The position numbers and the translations under genes were made by a program. A model generated the notes under the pieces. It made no database searches. It saw only the letters and a list, made by a program, of their open reading frames with translations, and was not told the origin of the DNA. This document shows positions 32,456 to 44,459 of a DNA stretch of 64,000 nucleotides, piece after piece. The stretch covers positions 36,609,811 through 36,673,810 of the forward strand of contig CM040085.1 in the NCBI GenBank assembly GCA_022496805.1, read 5' to 3'. The DNA comes from Pohlia nutans (Eukaryota > Streptophyta > Bryopsida > Bryales > Mniaceae). Every line of letters starts with the position of its first letter. Position 1 is the stretch's first letter.

Positions 32456-34485
32456 TTGATTTTCAATTTAAGTTATTATGAGTATGGAGAAAGTGAATGC
32501 ATGTACTTTGAGGATTTGGGGATTGTGCAAGGGAAACTTGTTTGATTCATAGCGATGGATTTAGAGAAGTAGAAGAACAAATCTGACATTCTCTGTGGAC
32601 GATCGGTGGTGGTGTTGCCGGTGCTTCCAAACTTGCAATGGAAGAGAGACACAGAGACACAGAGACACAAATATTTTTAAATCCTAAAAAAAAAATGATA
32701 GAAGTTTGAACTAAAATGCGTTGTATTTTGCTTCAAAAATCAATTTAAAAATATTTACAATTGATTATTTTTTGAAATTTATACAACAAGAACTTCAGAT
32801 TGTGTTTAATAGCTTCATTTTTTTTAATAATTTTTAGGTGATTTTTTAGTATATACATACGGGGGGTCAAAAGTATGCATTCACGTGATTCCTAGTCTTA
32901 ACTTTAAGTGCACTCCCCGGGAAATTCTCTTTTGATCTAGTTTTCAAAACGGTGCTCTATTGCACTGTTCTATTATGCTATGTTGCCCCACAAGGGAAGA
33001 GACTATGTAAGCGCTTTGCTTTCAAGAATTACACGGTTGGACGGGAAAAACAAGCCGCAAAAAATTGATACATCCGATAATATTGAGACATCAACTATGT
33101 GACTAGCCTTTTTTTTGTTGTAGGTTGAATGGTGAATTTTATTTTTGTTTTTTGGTTTTGAATAAAAGTTCAGGAAGTTTTGGAGCTTTACTTCGATGTC
33201 CTATAATAAGCTTCATATAGAAGGAAAATTGAAAAATTAAGCCACCATTGCAGTCTAATGGTGTGAACCTTGAACACAATGATGTAGACCCTCAGCTAAT
33301 AGGTGTAGCTATTTTGAGTAAAAAAGAAGCTTTTTATAAGGAAAAATAGTTTGAGCAATTAGTAAGCTTATTAAGAGACAAAGGGAGTATGAGAGAATCT
33401 CCTTCTTTTACAAGAAAAGGTCAATTTGTCACCAAAAGTCATGCATCCATATTTTTACTAGCAAAATTTCACCAATTTCTTACTTCTTTTCACCCTTGGA
33501 AAATTTTACATAGGAAAAATCATAGGAAAATGCTAGATGATTCATGACACCTTCATTCATCCTGCCTCCCATAGCGTCAATGACTAGGGCACCTAGCACG
33601 GTAAACAATGTTGGTTTTAGGTTAGGTGCCGCTATGAAAGAGCGGTACAACATGCGGCGGAAAAATTGTGACCTATTTAACTAAAAACCAGCTTCATTGT
33701 GTTGTTTTTGACATGTGAAGGTGGTTTTTGGATTATTCGTAATGAATCAAGATGTTATCAATTAATGTGTTGAATTCCTATCAACTCATATCCAAACTTG
33801 TAATTTACACAACCGAATCCCAATATGATTACGTTGTTTTAGGCAGTGGGGTGTTTTTATGATTGGGGTGTCCATGTGGTAAAAAAAACCATATACTAGT
33901 AGTATGTAAAACATTTGTCATTAATACTAATTATTACTTCGTGAAAATATTTTAAAATATTAAAAATAGGATCTTTTCATGATCTTTTGAATCTTTCTTA
34001 CATATTTTATATTATTTTAGAATATTCTTAGAATGTTTTAGAAATCTTTTGGATATGATACCTTTATGTAGTAGGAATTGAAGAAAAGATTATCATTACT
34101 ATATCTTCAATAAATCATATCAATCAAAGCATTAACAAGTCCAATTACAACATGTAATTGTCAAGAAATATTACACATTTGGGTACAAATGCAATTAATA
34201 GTTTTAAAAAAAAATCAAATTATTTCAAAATATTTCCCGTCCATTCTGAGAACAATTATTTAACGTGGTGAGGATTTCAAAGGTGATTATACGGAAATCC
34301 CTCCATAATTGGGCATTTTAAAAATAAAAAAATTAAATTTTAAATCACAGGTAAGGGATGAAATTAGGCTTCATTTAATTTCCGGACTATGGTTTTAAAT
34401 TGAGTCACAAGGGACAATTTCAGTTACAAAAGACCAGTCACAAACACAAATAACACAAAGATTCATATTTCTACCAGTGACTTCG

Positions 34486-34512
34486 TCATAATAATAATAA
34501 TAATAATAATAT
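34486..34512. repeat. ATA trinucleotide microsatellite
   Basis: Eight to nine ATA units, then an imperfect end. Confidence 0.8.
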
Positions 34513-34902
34513 AATCATAACTCTGTCTATTGTGAATAAAGAGTCTGTGCGGGGGGCGGCCGGGTTCATCTATCCATGCCTAAAAAACAAAGCTTCACGA
34601 ACTTGGAATGGCATGGATACGAGGGTTCCAGATGAATGAAAATACACTGTTTTCCCTGAAATCTACCATGTTAACGAAGATGATTGATTCCAAACTACAA
34701 TTGTGTTACCATAACTACATTTGACAAGTTGTGCAGCTCATCATGTCCTAATTTGCACAGTCAAGCTCCAGATTTGAGTTCCCTAGAGCTTTCCAACATA
34801 TGAAATGCCGTAATGGTATATCAAAATGCCCACACCTCTGTACACCTTGAGTTTGCAATTTTGGAGTTCTAAACTATGAAAATGCTACACCTCGGTTTTT
34901 AA

Positions 34903-35142
34903 CCCCTGAAGAACCGAGAAGCCCAAATAGGGCCTCATGTTTTTTTTTTTTTTTCTCTGCAGTTTTGAGTAGGTCCTATGTGGACTTCTTTTTGTTCAAG
35001 TTTATTTGTTTTTTACCAACACATGCAATGTTCTTCACTGATACTGGTGATATAGAGTTTGGTCCCATCTGAATTATATTTTTCACAAAATGATCGATTC
35101 AACTTTTCATTTTAAAACCATGAATCCTTGGTCCTTTAGGGG
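34903..35142. mobile_element. piggyBac-like TTAA element, family E copy 2
   Basis: 240 bp with left TTAA at 34899-34902 and termini CCCCTGAAGAACCGAG and CCCCTAAAGGACCAAGG. The right flank is TAAA followed by an A run, so one target copy has decayed. The interior (ACACATGCAATGTTCTTCACTG) matches copy 1 at 18447. It lies about 600 bases past the 3' end of the LEA_2 gene. Confidence 0.7.
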
Positions 35143-35729
35143 TAAAAAAAAAAAAAAAAAAAAAAGCCTAACTGTGAAGCAAGAAGCACCATTTGTACAC
35201 CGAATCAGTGACTTTATTTCAGTAGACGAGGCTTCTGTACAGTGGCGTGAAAATTTCTCGGTGAGGTGAGTGCAAAATCTGGGCATCACTCTAAGTACAA
35301 GATGTACTGAACAAACACTAAAAACCTTCTCTGCTAGTAGAAGGAAAAGCTACGTGAAATGCACGTCCTCTGCTGCTGGCATGATCACTCCTCTCGCTGA
35401 AACTCAGTGAATGAAACGACAAAGCGAATCATCACATAAAAAAATCGATTCATGCCACAAATCTAGCAATAAAGTTCATGCGCCTGAAATTCCACGTACC
35501 AACATGTAGCATAAGTTTGACCTCCCATGTGAAAAACTCTTCGCCTGAAGAATCTCAAATGTCGTAGAAATCATATACACAGGAGGTAGCCACGTACAGT
35601 GAACAGGTAACGAAGAGAAAAGAGGAGTTTATCTTGCCACCAATGTATGATATGGTCTGCCATCTTGAGTTCGAGATCCGAAAATTTGATCATTCTGTGA
35701 CAGGAGCAAATCGCTGCACAAAGCTCGAG
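35143..35729 (-). other. Probable 3' untranslated region of the LEA_2 gene
   Basis: Non-coding sequence downstream of the stop codon on the minus strand, ending at an A run beside the TTAA element. No open frame of note. Confidence 0.4.
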
Positions 35730-36672
35730 TCAACGCAGCCACTTGCAGGATTTGGACAAGAGTTTGGCACCTTGGGGAGCTGTAGGAGGACTAGCTCTCA
35801 AATTACACGCCACTTGGATATGAAGAGGAGGAATCACCCAAGTGCCAACTTGCAGTGCCGCTCCAACTTTCACCTTCGCAAGGAGAGGGATGTCGTTGTT
35901 CCCAATCGCAGCCTGCAGCTCCTTCCCTTGGCTCTCAGACAACGGAGCACTGGAGGCATTCAAGTCCGCCACTATCACCGAACTCGTCTTCTTCCCTTGG
36001 TAAAACGGCGCCACCACACTGTGCGCAAATTGCGTGCCGTTATAGGAGACCACCACACTCACATCCTTGAAGTGAATCCCCAGCTTCTCATTCGGATTCT
36101 CCACCTGCATCACTGAAACTTTTAGCCAGAGCTACAAGGGAAAGTTGTTTGCAATTGCTACCAAAATCAGACAGAAATGTACATACCAGAAATAACTGTA
36201 ATGGTTTTGGAGCATCACTGACCTGGATTGTGAAGGCAATGTCGGCATTCAGGACGGGGTTTTGGGCTTCGGTCAGAGATGTGATGGCTCCACCATTTCG
36301 GTTGGTGACATTAAACTTGGTGATAGCAACGTTGGTGATGTTAGCTTTCGGAAGCTTCGGTTGGAACACGACATAGAAGATTAGTATGGTGAGCCCCGAG
36401 AGGACGATGAGGATGACGAGGAAGGAGAGGAAGGCCGAGAGGTAGTAGCAGAAAGAGGAGGAGGATCTTCGCCTTGGCCTGCCGTAAGTAGCAGGCGGCG
36501 GTAATGGGGCCTCCGGGATGCCACCCGATTTGTGCCACCCCATGGGTCCTCCTGACGATTCCTTCTTCTGCGTTTTGGAGGGTGTACCTAACGCCGCGGA
36601 GGAAGCAGGGGCTGGGTACACCTTGTCGCCCTTTTGATGCCTCATCACCTTGAAATGATCCAGTAAACCCAT
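35730..36672 (-). CDS. LEA_2 / NDR1-HIN1-like (NHL) membrane protein, two coding exons
   Basis: Coding exons are 36672-36223 and 36104-35730 with a phase-0 GT-AG intron (36222-36105), giving 274 aa. I start at the ATG of MGLLDHFKVMRHQ because a splice acceptor (TTTTTGCAG) lies just upstream at about 36682, implying a 5'-UTR intron. The cytosolic N-terminus is P/R-rich (YGRPRRRSSSS). One membrane segment follows (residues about 72-102, FLSFLVILIVLSGLTILIFY). Then comes an extracellular or luminal LEA_2 domain with NITNVAITKFNVTN, VENPNEKLGIHFKDV and a PFYQGKK block. NHL proteins act at the plasma membrane in defence and stress responses; the role of this member is unknown. Confidence 0.85.
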
Positions 36673-37046
36673 TGCAGCCCTGCAAAAAGCGCCAGAAATC
36701 CATGTGAGATTCATGAAGAGGAGATTAAAACTCTCCCCTATTCATACATTTAGTTGGAGTTTTAGCAAGTCATGACTGTAGCCACTAATCTGGGATTATC
36801 GACTGTCCCTTTAACAATCGAAACTGCTGAAGAAATTCATACATGGTGATGAAATGAGAGTTTATCTCTTTCATCCAAAGTGATCTCTCTACAGTTAAAT
36901 CACACTCCAATATGTTTGAACGGCACGAATAGTATCCCCTACCGGAATAAGAAGAGTCGGAATCGATAAGAGAGAGTCTTACCAAAGCTATGGAAATACA
37001 TTATGAAGCTCTGAAATCAAACATTCATAGAGGCTATCATCAATCG
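36673..37046 (-). other. 5'-UTR intron region of the LEA_2 gene
   Basis: Lies upstream of the acceptor at about 36682. The first untranslated exon is probably further up (37.6-37.9 kb), but I cannot fix its donor. Confidence 0.4.
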
Positions 37047-37604
37047 AAGACAGGTGCAGTAGCTGCTAAATTTGAGCACAGACCCAGAAGCTCAAACTTT
37101 CTATCAAGCACCAACCTCAGATGCACCCATCAGAATTCCACCACCATTAAGTAGCGACACACAAGAATTCACACGCGAGAAGAAGACCACTCTGCAAAGC
37201 CCGGTGCTCAATGAAACTGAAAATTCAGAAAAGAAAAGGAAGTGTGACCTTGAAAAGTAGGCCACAACTCAACGATAGCCCAACCAACAGAGTCTGTATA
37301 TCACAGAAGACAGGTGCAGAAGCTGATAAATTTGAGCACAAACCTCAAAAGCTCAGAGTGACGTTCTATCAATATAAACAAGCGTGTGAAACCTCAGATG
37401 TACGCATCACACACTCCACCAGCCATTAAGTAGCATCACGCAAGAATTCACACGCGAGAAGGAGACCATGTCAGAGACCGTGCAAAGCCCAGAGCTCAAT
37501 CAAACTACAGGTTGGGAAAAGAAAAGGAAATATGACCTTGAGAAGTGATTAAGTGGCGGCCACAAATCGACGATGGCCCAGCCAACAGAGTCTGTGCGTC
37601 ACGA
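37047..37604. repeat. Tandem duplication of about 260-300 bp upstream of the LEA_2 coding region
   Basis: 37047-37306 and 37307-37604 share GAAGACAGGTGCAG, the ATTCACACGCGAGAA block, GACCTTGA and CCAACAGAGTCTGT in the same order, with indels. It lies in the probable first intron or promoter of the LEA_2 gene, so it could duplicate regulatory sites. Confidence 0.75.
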
Positions 37605-37984
37605 AAGAAATGGACTGTTTCCTGAAAAACTGTGCTGAAGGATCGGTTGCAAGCAGCAAATGAATGAATTCTCTGGAGGATTCTCTGATTTCCGAGTGAG
37701 TGGCAAAGGGAGGTGGGAGACAGTGCACAGGGGGGAACAGTGAAGCTGATAGAGTGAAGGGTAGTCCTGCCATAGCTGTAGTTCCGGTTCCAACGGCTTC
37801 AATGCCAACGGACACTGCCGGGGTCTAACGGCTATCGGATGAATGATTCTCGTCGAGAGGATGAACGATCCTCGTGGAGACGGATGAAGAGAAGAAACGC
37901 TGATTACGGATGAATGAACTGTGGATGACTTTGTGTCCGCTATCTGTTGTGAGCTCGAAGCACGTTCAAGCAAAATTGACAATA

Positions 37985-38204
37985 AGGCATGAGCACCTAA
38001 AACCAACATTGTGCCTAATTGCTACAAAATCTAGACCATATACTCATTTAAGAACGTAAATCTAGGCAAATCATAGAGCCCTTATTGTATGTTGACCAAA
38101 ATAATAAGTAATCTATGATCTACTTAAATTTACGTTTTAGAATGGCTATCATGCCTAAATTTTGTCGCAATTAGGTCTAGTGTTGGTTTTAGGTGTTCCT
38201 ACTT
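37985..38204. mobile_element. MITE with TA target, family A copy 2
   Basis: About 220 bp, left flank TA (37983-37984). Termini AGGCATGAGCACCTAAAACC and its inverse near 38185-38204 are imperfect. The internal inverted pair (ACGTAAATCTAG, AAATTTACGT) matches the layout of 11181-11400. The right TA is not preserved. Confidence 0.65.
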
Positions 38205-38791
38205 CACTACCCAATTGAATATCAATATTATGTAAGGTCACACAAGTGAACGTGAGTTTTGTGTCATAAGTTATTGGAAACTTGGTTGAAGTGCACAGAA
38301 GCTGAGTACATGAGCAAGAGTAGGAGCTACAACAAAAGATGGGAAGGTAGTATAGAAGTTAGGGTTTCAAGACATTTGGAGATCGACGAATTTCATCCTA
38401 TTAGTGAGGTCACATTCATTCAATGAATGAATAGAATGTGGTGGATCCCACCATTCACAACAATTTATGTCCTCTATGATATAACAAATGGGAGGGGGGG
38501 GGGGGGTCTCAAAGTGTCAGTCACATTATTGAAGGTCATAGTGGAATTATCGAGGGAGTTTTGAACTAATTTTTTTTGGGAAACAAGCATTAGTGAGGTT
38601 GTCATATCAATATTGAGTGTCATATTATCGAGGTTAGATTGCAATGTAACCGCGAGGCTCTATTCCAATTTTCTTTACATTTGTTGTAAATACTTGATCA
38701 AATTTTAAAATTGGTTTTTTTAATTATTGGAGTACATGCAGTATAAATGTGTAGGCAATATTCTGTCCCACTAAAACACTAGGATATCCAC
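38205..38791. other. Gene-free spacer
   Basis: AT-rich, with a G run at 38493-38506. No gene seen. Confidence 0.4.
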
Positions 38792-38795
38792 TTAA

Positions 38796-39372
38796 TCCCT
38801 AAATGCGTACAGCCCTCTTTAGATTTGAAGAATTGGAAAGATGCATTATAAAATGCAACTAAAAGTGATATTTTGAACTTGATGTATAAATAAAAGTTAT
38901 AAATTATGAATTTTAGATTTTATCTATATGGTTTAATCTATGATTGCTATCACCAATATTTTGTATAAAATTTGTAGTTCAAAATTAAAAATTCTTTTGT
39001 AATTTGATTACGAATAAGATATTGACAATCTATGGATGAAATTTGTTGTGATTGGTTGAAATGTAATACATTAAGTGTAGTGATTTTTGGAGTTTTTTTG
39101 GTTGCTTAATTTTATGAGTTGGCTTTTTCAAGAGCACTTTTGATTTGTTTTGAACTAAGATCTTAGAATTTTTTGGTGAATCACTACAACATGAAATGAG
39201 GCATAAAATTTTCACAAATCATCTCCTTTCTAATCGGTTCACACATGCATGAAACTAATTTCCCATAAAATCCATAGTAAAAAAATCCACACTGCAAAAA
39301 GTGCATGACGGATGAGAAAACATGGATGAATCTATACATCGTTTAGAAAATGGAGGCTTTGGCAGTTAAGGG
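38796..39372. mobile_element. piggyBac-like TTAA element, family F copy 1
   Basis: 577 bp between TTAA at 38792-38795 and 39373-39376. Ends TCCCTAAATGCG and (inverted) CCCTTAACTGCC. Most of its length is colinear with 53395-53952. No coding capacity. Confidence 0.75.
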
Positions 39373-39376
39373 TTAA

Positions 39377-40289
39377 ATTTTGTCCCAAAATAAAACCCTG
39401 ATTTCCAAGTATGACAATATGTACTCATCCAATGCTAGCAATTAAAAGATCACTGGACCCATACGGTGTATCCCATAAGCCGTTGTATGAATCTTGATGG
39501 ATGCAATGTAAATTTAGACTCATGGTTGATGTAATATGGACTCATGTGGACTCGATTTACCATCGGCTATCAACCCTTAAATGAAAATTCTTTTCCTGAT
39601 ACCACATCCAAAATCTCCTCTTAAATTCCATTTTAAGCATGATTCTGTGTTTAATTTGCTTTAGCTTTATTCTAAAGAAGTATAGATCTCTCTAAGGTGC
39701 TCGGTTTGGAATTTTAAAAACCCCATTTGATGCAATGGTGTAGAAGTTATGAGCAAGATTCTCCCAAACTAAAACCAAGCCCGTGGGGCTAGCATTGTCG
39801 TTTAAAGGTTAACCCGTCTGAATTCATACATGCAAAATGGAGGTTCTTATGCTTTGTTTTGAACAATAGTACTGAATCCATGCATTTAAGTGAAAACATG
39901 GTGCTTTAGTGGGACTGAGGGAATATAAGATACTATATATGTTGTATTATTTAGGATGTTACATTGTTTATTATAAAACAATTAATATGAATCTACTTAA
40001 ACTGAGAGTATTTTAGACAATGGTTTATTGTGTTGCACTTTACAAATAAAAGAAAAGACCTAATTACGTGAAAAAAAAAATCAGCCTAAAATGAGAAGAT
40101 ATTCACAAATCAAGTTGAATTTAGAAGGAGAAAAACAAATGATAGTAGGATCCATATAATAAAGAAGATATGTGTTTTTTGTGTGTCCATAGTGCCACGA
40201 CAATTTATACATGGAATAAGTGATTATTTGATGAAATTTCGGATTGGAACATGCGAGGAGGGTTTCTTGACAATGTAACTGAATTCTTG
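39377..40289. other. AT-rich spacer with a degenerate TTAA-type element
   Basis: 39582-39808 may be another decayed TTAA element: left CAACCCTTAAATGA and right TTTAAAGG followed by TTAA (39809-39812). Otherwise nothing is recognisable. Confidence 0.35.
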
Positions 40290-40580
40290 GCAATTCAACT
40301 GCGAGTCGTTGTCGTCGTTTCCGCCACGAAGGAGCTTATCGACGATCATCGTGCTCGCTTGCTTTGTTTTAGGTCAATAGAAGAGATTGCCATTTGCGCT
40401 CCGACGGCATGAGCTCATCGTCTCAGAGAACAAGATGACAGACGCGCCTCACGGAAATCTGGACTTCAATGATATGCTGCGCTAAGTCTGAGAGTGGACA
40501 CAACAACAACCTCAACAACACCAAACCGGGCACCTTGAAATTCCTCTCGCCTCGCAAACCGGAGCTTCCCAACTTGTAAG
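40290..40580 (+). other. Balanced-composition island, possible gene fragment
   Basis: A 290-base island of much higher GC than its surroundings. One frame reads KSESGHNNNLNNTKPGTLKF toward a GTAAGA donor-like site at 40577. Stops upstream prevent a gene model. It may be a first exon or a captured exon. Confidence 0.25.
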
Positions 40581-41209
40581 ATCTCTGCTTTGTCCTAATT
40601 AAGTTTTAATTTGCTATGAAGAAAACAAACTGAACTCACAGGAAAATTTTGAAGCCTAAAATCAGTCAACTGTGTGAAGTAGAGGATTGAATGTGTGAGC
40701 ATCAAAATGTAGGGGTTCGAAATTTTTGTAGCGGCAGTTTCGTCCCTGCGTTTTAAATGTTATTTTTTTCCATCAAATTTCTACTGGCTTTGGAATCCTT
40801 CATTTTTCGTCTGTAGCTTTTGTCACCGTTCGAAGGATCTTAGTCTCTAAGCTGATTTGCACAATATAGTGTTGCCTATTGCATAGTTGAGTGGCTTTCC
40901 ATGCTATTAAGAAAATATATTCAAAGTAGATACAGGACTTCAAATGTGAGGTTTTCTCAGCAAGTTGAATAAGTTGTCTCTTTCATTCTGTGACGGAATC
41001 TTAAATCCTTGTGAGGATATTTTTTCTTTTTCTCTTCAGTAACTGTTCTGCACCATGCACCACCTGTTTTTTTGAAACCCTAGAAATTGGGTGTCGTTGG
41101 GTCACCGATCGACAGCGATAAACTCCTCACTGAACTGAAGTTTGTTCATTTTTGTAGTCTTGACTATTGTAGTGTTTCTGGTTTCACTTTTTCATTATTT
41201 TGTGTACAG
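40581..41209. other. Gene-free spacer
   Basis: T-rich, intron-like on the plus strand. No coding sequence is recognised. Confidence 0.3.
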
Positions 41210-41388
41210 AATGTGCAAAGGACCAAATTAGGTCTCATGTTTTTTAGGTCATATGCAGACTTTTCTTTTCGTTCCATTTTATTTATTTTTTGATGAGCAC
41301 CTGCAATATTCTTCATTGATATAAAATTTCGTTCTACCTGAATTCTATGATTTTTACAAGAAACCACAAAATCTCGGTTCTTTAGGGG
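41210..41388. mobile_element. piggyBac-like element, family E copy 3 (decayed)
   Basis: The interior (TTTAGGTCATATGCAGAC, GCAATATTCTTCATTGATA) follows copies at 18447 and 34903. The right end is GGTTCTTTAGGGG then CTAA. The left end is degraded. Confidence 0.55.
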
Positions 41389-41392
41389 CTAA

Positions 41393-42115
41393 CTCTCATG
41401 ATGCTATTATGCCCTCTTGATGAGTGCTTGAGCTTTTATCAAGAAACGACTTTTTTATGTATATACATAGTTCATACATATCATAGTCTTCAGCTTCAGC
41501 TTCATCCAATTCACTTTCATATTGCATAATAAGGTATTTTTTAAGTAATTATCTTTTAAATTATTGATAGTTATATATATGTACTACTTATAGTTTCTAT
41601 ACATACAAAATATATAGTACAAAATGTACAAATCATGATTTTTATTCTTTAAAATTGTTAATATTTTAAGAATAGTATGACAAAATAGTAGACTTTTAAG
41701 TACATCATTGGTGTATATTTTGGAACTTTAATAGAATATAATAGATACTAAGAAATATGTTTATTATGAAAACAATTTCATTAGTTTATAGTTGATACTT
41801 TTAAATATAGAATGATTAAATATACATATAAATCATATATTAATAACTATTATATTATTTATTTGATTCATTTACTATTTCAAAATAGTCTCTAGGTCTT
41901 CTATGTAACACTTATATGGTTATGCGGGCATGTCCAATTTCACGCTGCACAAGTAGACAAGGGCTTCGGACATCCTACAATTATGGAGATTTCAAAGGCC
42001 CTTGCCCCTAGGTCACAAGGACCCAACATAATCCCACCTTTGCATAAGCCTACTTGTTCATATACAACCTTGAGATCATATACAACACTTGAGGAAGTTG
42101 GGGATTTATTTTCTA
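41393..42115. other. AT-rich spacer
   Basis: Very AT-rich DNA with no open frames of note and no clear repeat ends. Confidence 0.45.
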
Positions 42116-42123
42116 ATGGTGGT

Positions 42124-42394
42124 CTCGGGGGGTGCACTCTACATTATGTTTGAGAATCACGTGCGTTCATGACCCCTTCTAAAAACCCCCTATATACGAG
42201 AGGCTATATGTCTAAAATACCTTTGTATATAGATTTATTTCGTTTTAAAAATATGTTTAGTGTAAGTATACGTGAATATTTTCAGTTCTAAATGTGTTTA
42301 TTGTATGTATACGTAATACGGTACTGTTCAAATTAATACCCCTTCTGTGCACTCACATATACTGGTACATATTTAGTACAGTGCACCCCCCGAG
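42124..42394. mobile_element. hAT-type MITE with perfect 8-bp target duplication
   Basis: 271 bp with a perfect 15-bp terminal inverted repeat CTCGGGGGGTGCACT (42124-42138, 42380-42394). ATGGTGGT lies directly outside both ends (42116-42123, 42395-42402). Eight-base duplications are typical of hAT. Perfect flanks suggest a fairly recent insertion. Confidence 0.85.
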
Positions 42395-42684
42395 ATGGTG
42401 GTACCTCACGGTGAAAGGAAAATCGGGCTGATATCTAACTTGCAGGAAAATAAAATACAAAGTATTCTTCAATCTTATGAAGCCCTTGAAATCAAGTTCT
42501 AAGACTTGTATTCATGTTAGCCATCAATTGCTCTAAAAGTGAGCCTTGTAGTAGTAGAATCCACAAAAGCTCAATTTGAATAGTTGTTCTAAGTTGTTCA
42601 TAGATGTAGGAATATGATGATCTTGTGATGTTATCAAGCTATAATGTTTCGTTCAAACATTATCAAGCTAGTTCTACAAATATT

Positions 42685-43028
42685 CAATTGAGAATGAATG
42701 CTATTCTAATTTGCTTACCTCTTTCAAGAACAAAAAGTCGAAATATTCAAGACTATGGCGGTAGAGATGCAACTAAAGTATCTATCAGACATTTTGGAAC
42801 AGGCTGGCAAATAACATGAAGAAACAAACACCCAACAACAAATGCCATCTTTGTCTCGTGAAGTTTATATCAAAGACAAAGGCAACGTATTTTGATTGTG
42901 GATACATTGCCACGTGCATAGATTGTGGCATGCAAAAGCGGAACATGGCGAAGATGTGTCCATTGTGCCAATGTGACACATCTTCACCACTACTCATCTC
43001 CTCAATGTTCTTTGGGGAGAAAAAATGA
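42685..43028 (+). pseudogene. RING-finger protein fragment with a changed zinc ligand
   Basis: From 42816 a 70-codon frame reads CHLC, then FDCGYIATCIDC, then CPLC, the C3HC4 RING layout of a ubiquitin ligase. The histidine normally in the CGH position is tyrosine. In an adjacent frame upstream (about 42748-42807) lies MAVEMQLKYLSDILEQAG, a helical stretch that would naturally precede the RING, ending in a stop. A frameshift between them is likely. It may be a retrocopy; no introns or promoter are visible. Confidence 0.45.
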
Positions 43029-43185
43029 CAATTATAAATACATTGATTTTTTTTGAAATTTTGATATTCATTTTAAAATTGTTTATGTTCCGGTGCCCGA
43101 CACAAGTCAAGCTAGGTAACTGCCCAAAGTTAAAGAACAACATAAGCAGAAAAGGATAAGATGTGTATCAAAAATGGTAGCCTAA

Positions 43186-43488
43186 GAGCATTGACACCCA
43201 TGCACGCTAGAATTGACTCTCTGAAATTATTCATCTACACTTGAAGAGCCCTTGCACTTACACTCCCCCACCCTTGCATGTCCCTCACACATCAAAAGTG
43301 CACATCAAATAGTCAATGGACCAATCAAAAGTAGAATGTGGGGATATGGTCAACTACATAGTGATTTGAAGGGCCATTTCTTAACACGCTAAGATTGAGA
43401 GTCAAGAGGCATTTCTGAAGGGCCCTTGGCACTTTTCATCTAGTTCTTGAGTGTGAGAGACTCTGGGAAGCCATGGGTGGCCATGCTC
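43186..43488. mobile_element. PIF/Harbinger-type MITE with TAA target duplication
   Basis: 303 bp between TAA copies (43183-43185, 43489-43491). Ends GAGCATTGACACCCATG and GAGCATGGCCACCCATG are inverted. Three-base TWA duplications mark PIF/Harbinger. Confidence 0.8.
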
Positions 43489-43793
43489 TAACTACATGAC
43501 TACACATCTTGCTGCATGAGAGTCCCAAATTTCCATCTTTGTACATGCTTTTCAACCTTTGATTAATTTTCCAATTCACCTCAGAGTGTAGGGGTTGATA
43601 CTTGATAGTTAGGCAGGGTCAAAATCGTGCATACATAGTACTGTACTTTTTTCAGATTGTGGAATAAGTACCAAGTCAAAGGCAGTTCAAGAATGTTATA
43701 CTTCACCTTCACTCTAGGGGTCATGATGTCCTTGAGACATGGATAGACAAACTATCCCAGTGCACTCTTTATTCACGATGGTCAGCATTAATC

Positions 43794-43938
43794 GCCATAT
43801 TCTTTTAATTGGGAATTTCCGTCATATTGGGACTCTTTGAAATCTACAATTGGTATAAAGTTTCCCATTGAATCTATGCCTATTGTAGATTTCAAAGAGT
43901 CCCAATATGGCGGAAATTCCCAATTAAACAAATATGGC
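43794..43938. repeat. Long foldback: 57-bp inverted arms with a 31-base loop
   Basis: Arms 43794-43850 and 43882-43938 pair over 57 positions with only about four changes and no gaps. A transcript from either strand would form a near-perfect hairpin, as small-RNA precursors do. Matching small frames on both strands are a by-product of the symmetry. It is probably the core of a MITE. Confidence 0.8.
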
Positions 43939-44459
43939 AATATTACGATTATTATTATCGTCTTCACTCTAACTATCACACTTCCTCTTAATTTCTTCCA
44001 TTTTTTTCCCTTCTCATGCTCCGTCGTCAAAGCTGAGCAAAAGCTGTCTAATTGCTCTCTAAGGTAGACGACCTGTTTCCGATCACCTTAAGCAATTCAG
44101 CATACTTCCGGTGGAGTAACGAATAGGCAAATAATTTTGCAGTGTAGGGAAATAGATTTGAAGGTCACATATTTTTGAACAAATTTTGTGGCAATATTGA
44201 ATTTACTACGAATTTTCAAAGTGAAGATTCTCTCCAACCCTTTTCGCAATATAGGCTGACCTATTTTCAAGAACTGTAAAACTAGATTTCGATATTGGTA
44301 CTACTTCATATCAAGAACACATGATATCATACTAACTCGGTAACAAGTTTCCATTCTCGGCGCCAACCATTCCATATTAAGAGGAAACATCCCAGAAACA
44401 TGTTTCCGTCACCGTTTACGAATGAATTCGAAAATAATGCAGGCTCATTCACGGAAATA

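Larger units (their letters stand above)
31823..34898. other. AT-rich gene-free DNA
   Basis: About 3 kb without convincing coding sequence. It includes a GAAATCTCTAAAAT-type tandem array (32310-32455), a short GAGACACA array (32643-32668) and an ATA microsatellite (34486-34512). TTTAGGTTAGG-like words near 33620 are not telomeric. Other long T or A runs suggest old retrotransposon tails. Confidence 0.5.

Noticed and set aside
32640..32670. CRISPR-like short repeat array
   Set aside because: GAGACACA units have no spacers; simple microsatellite in a eukaryote.
33618..33640. Second telomere-like patch
   Set aside because: Isolated TTTTAGGTTAGG words without tandem TTTAGGG units.
43788..44067. 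Two similar small proteins on opposite strands
   Set aside because: They are mirror products of the 57-bp inverted repeat.
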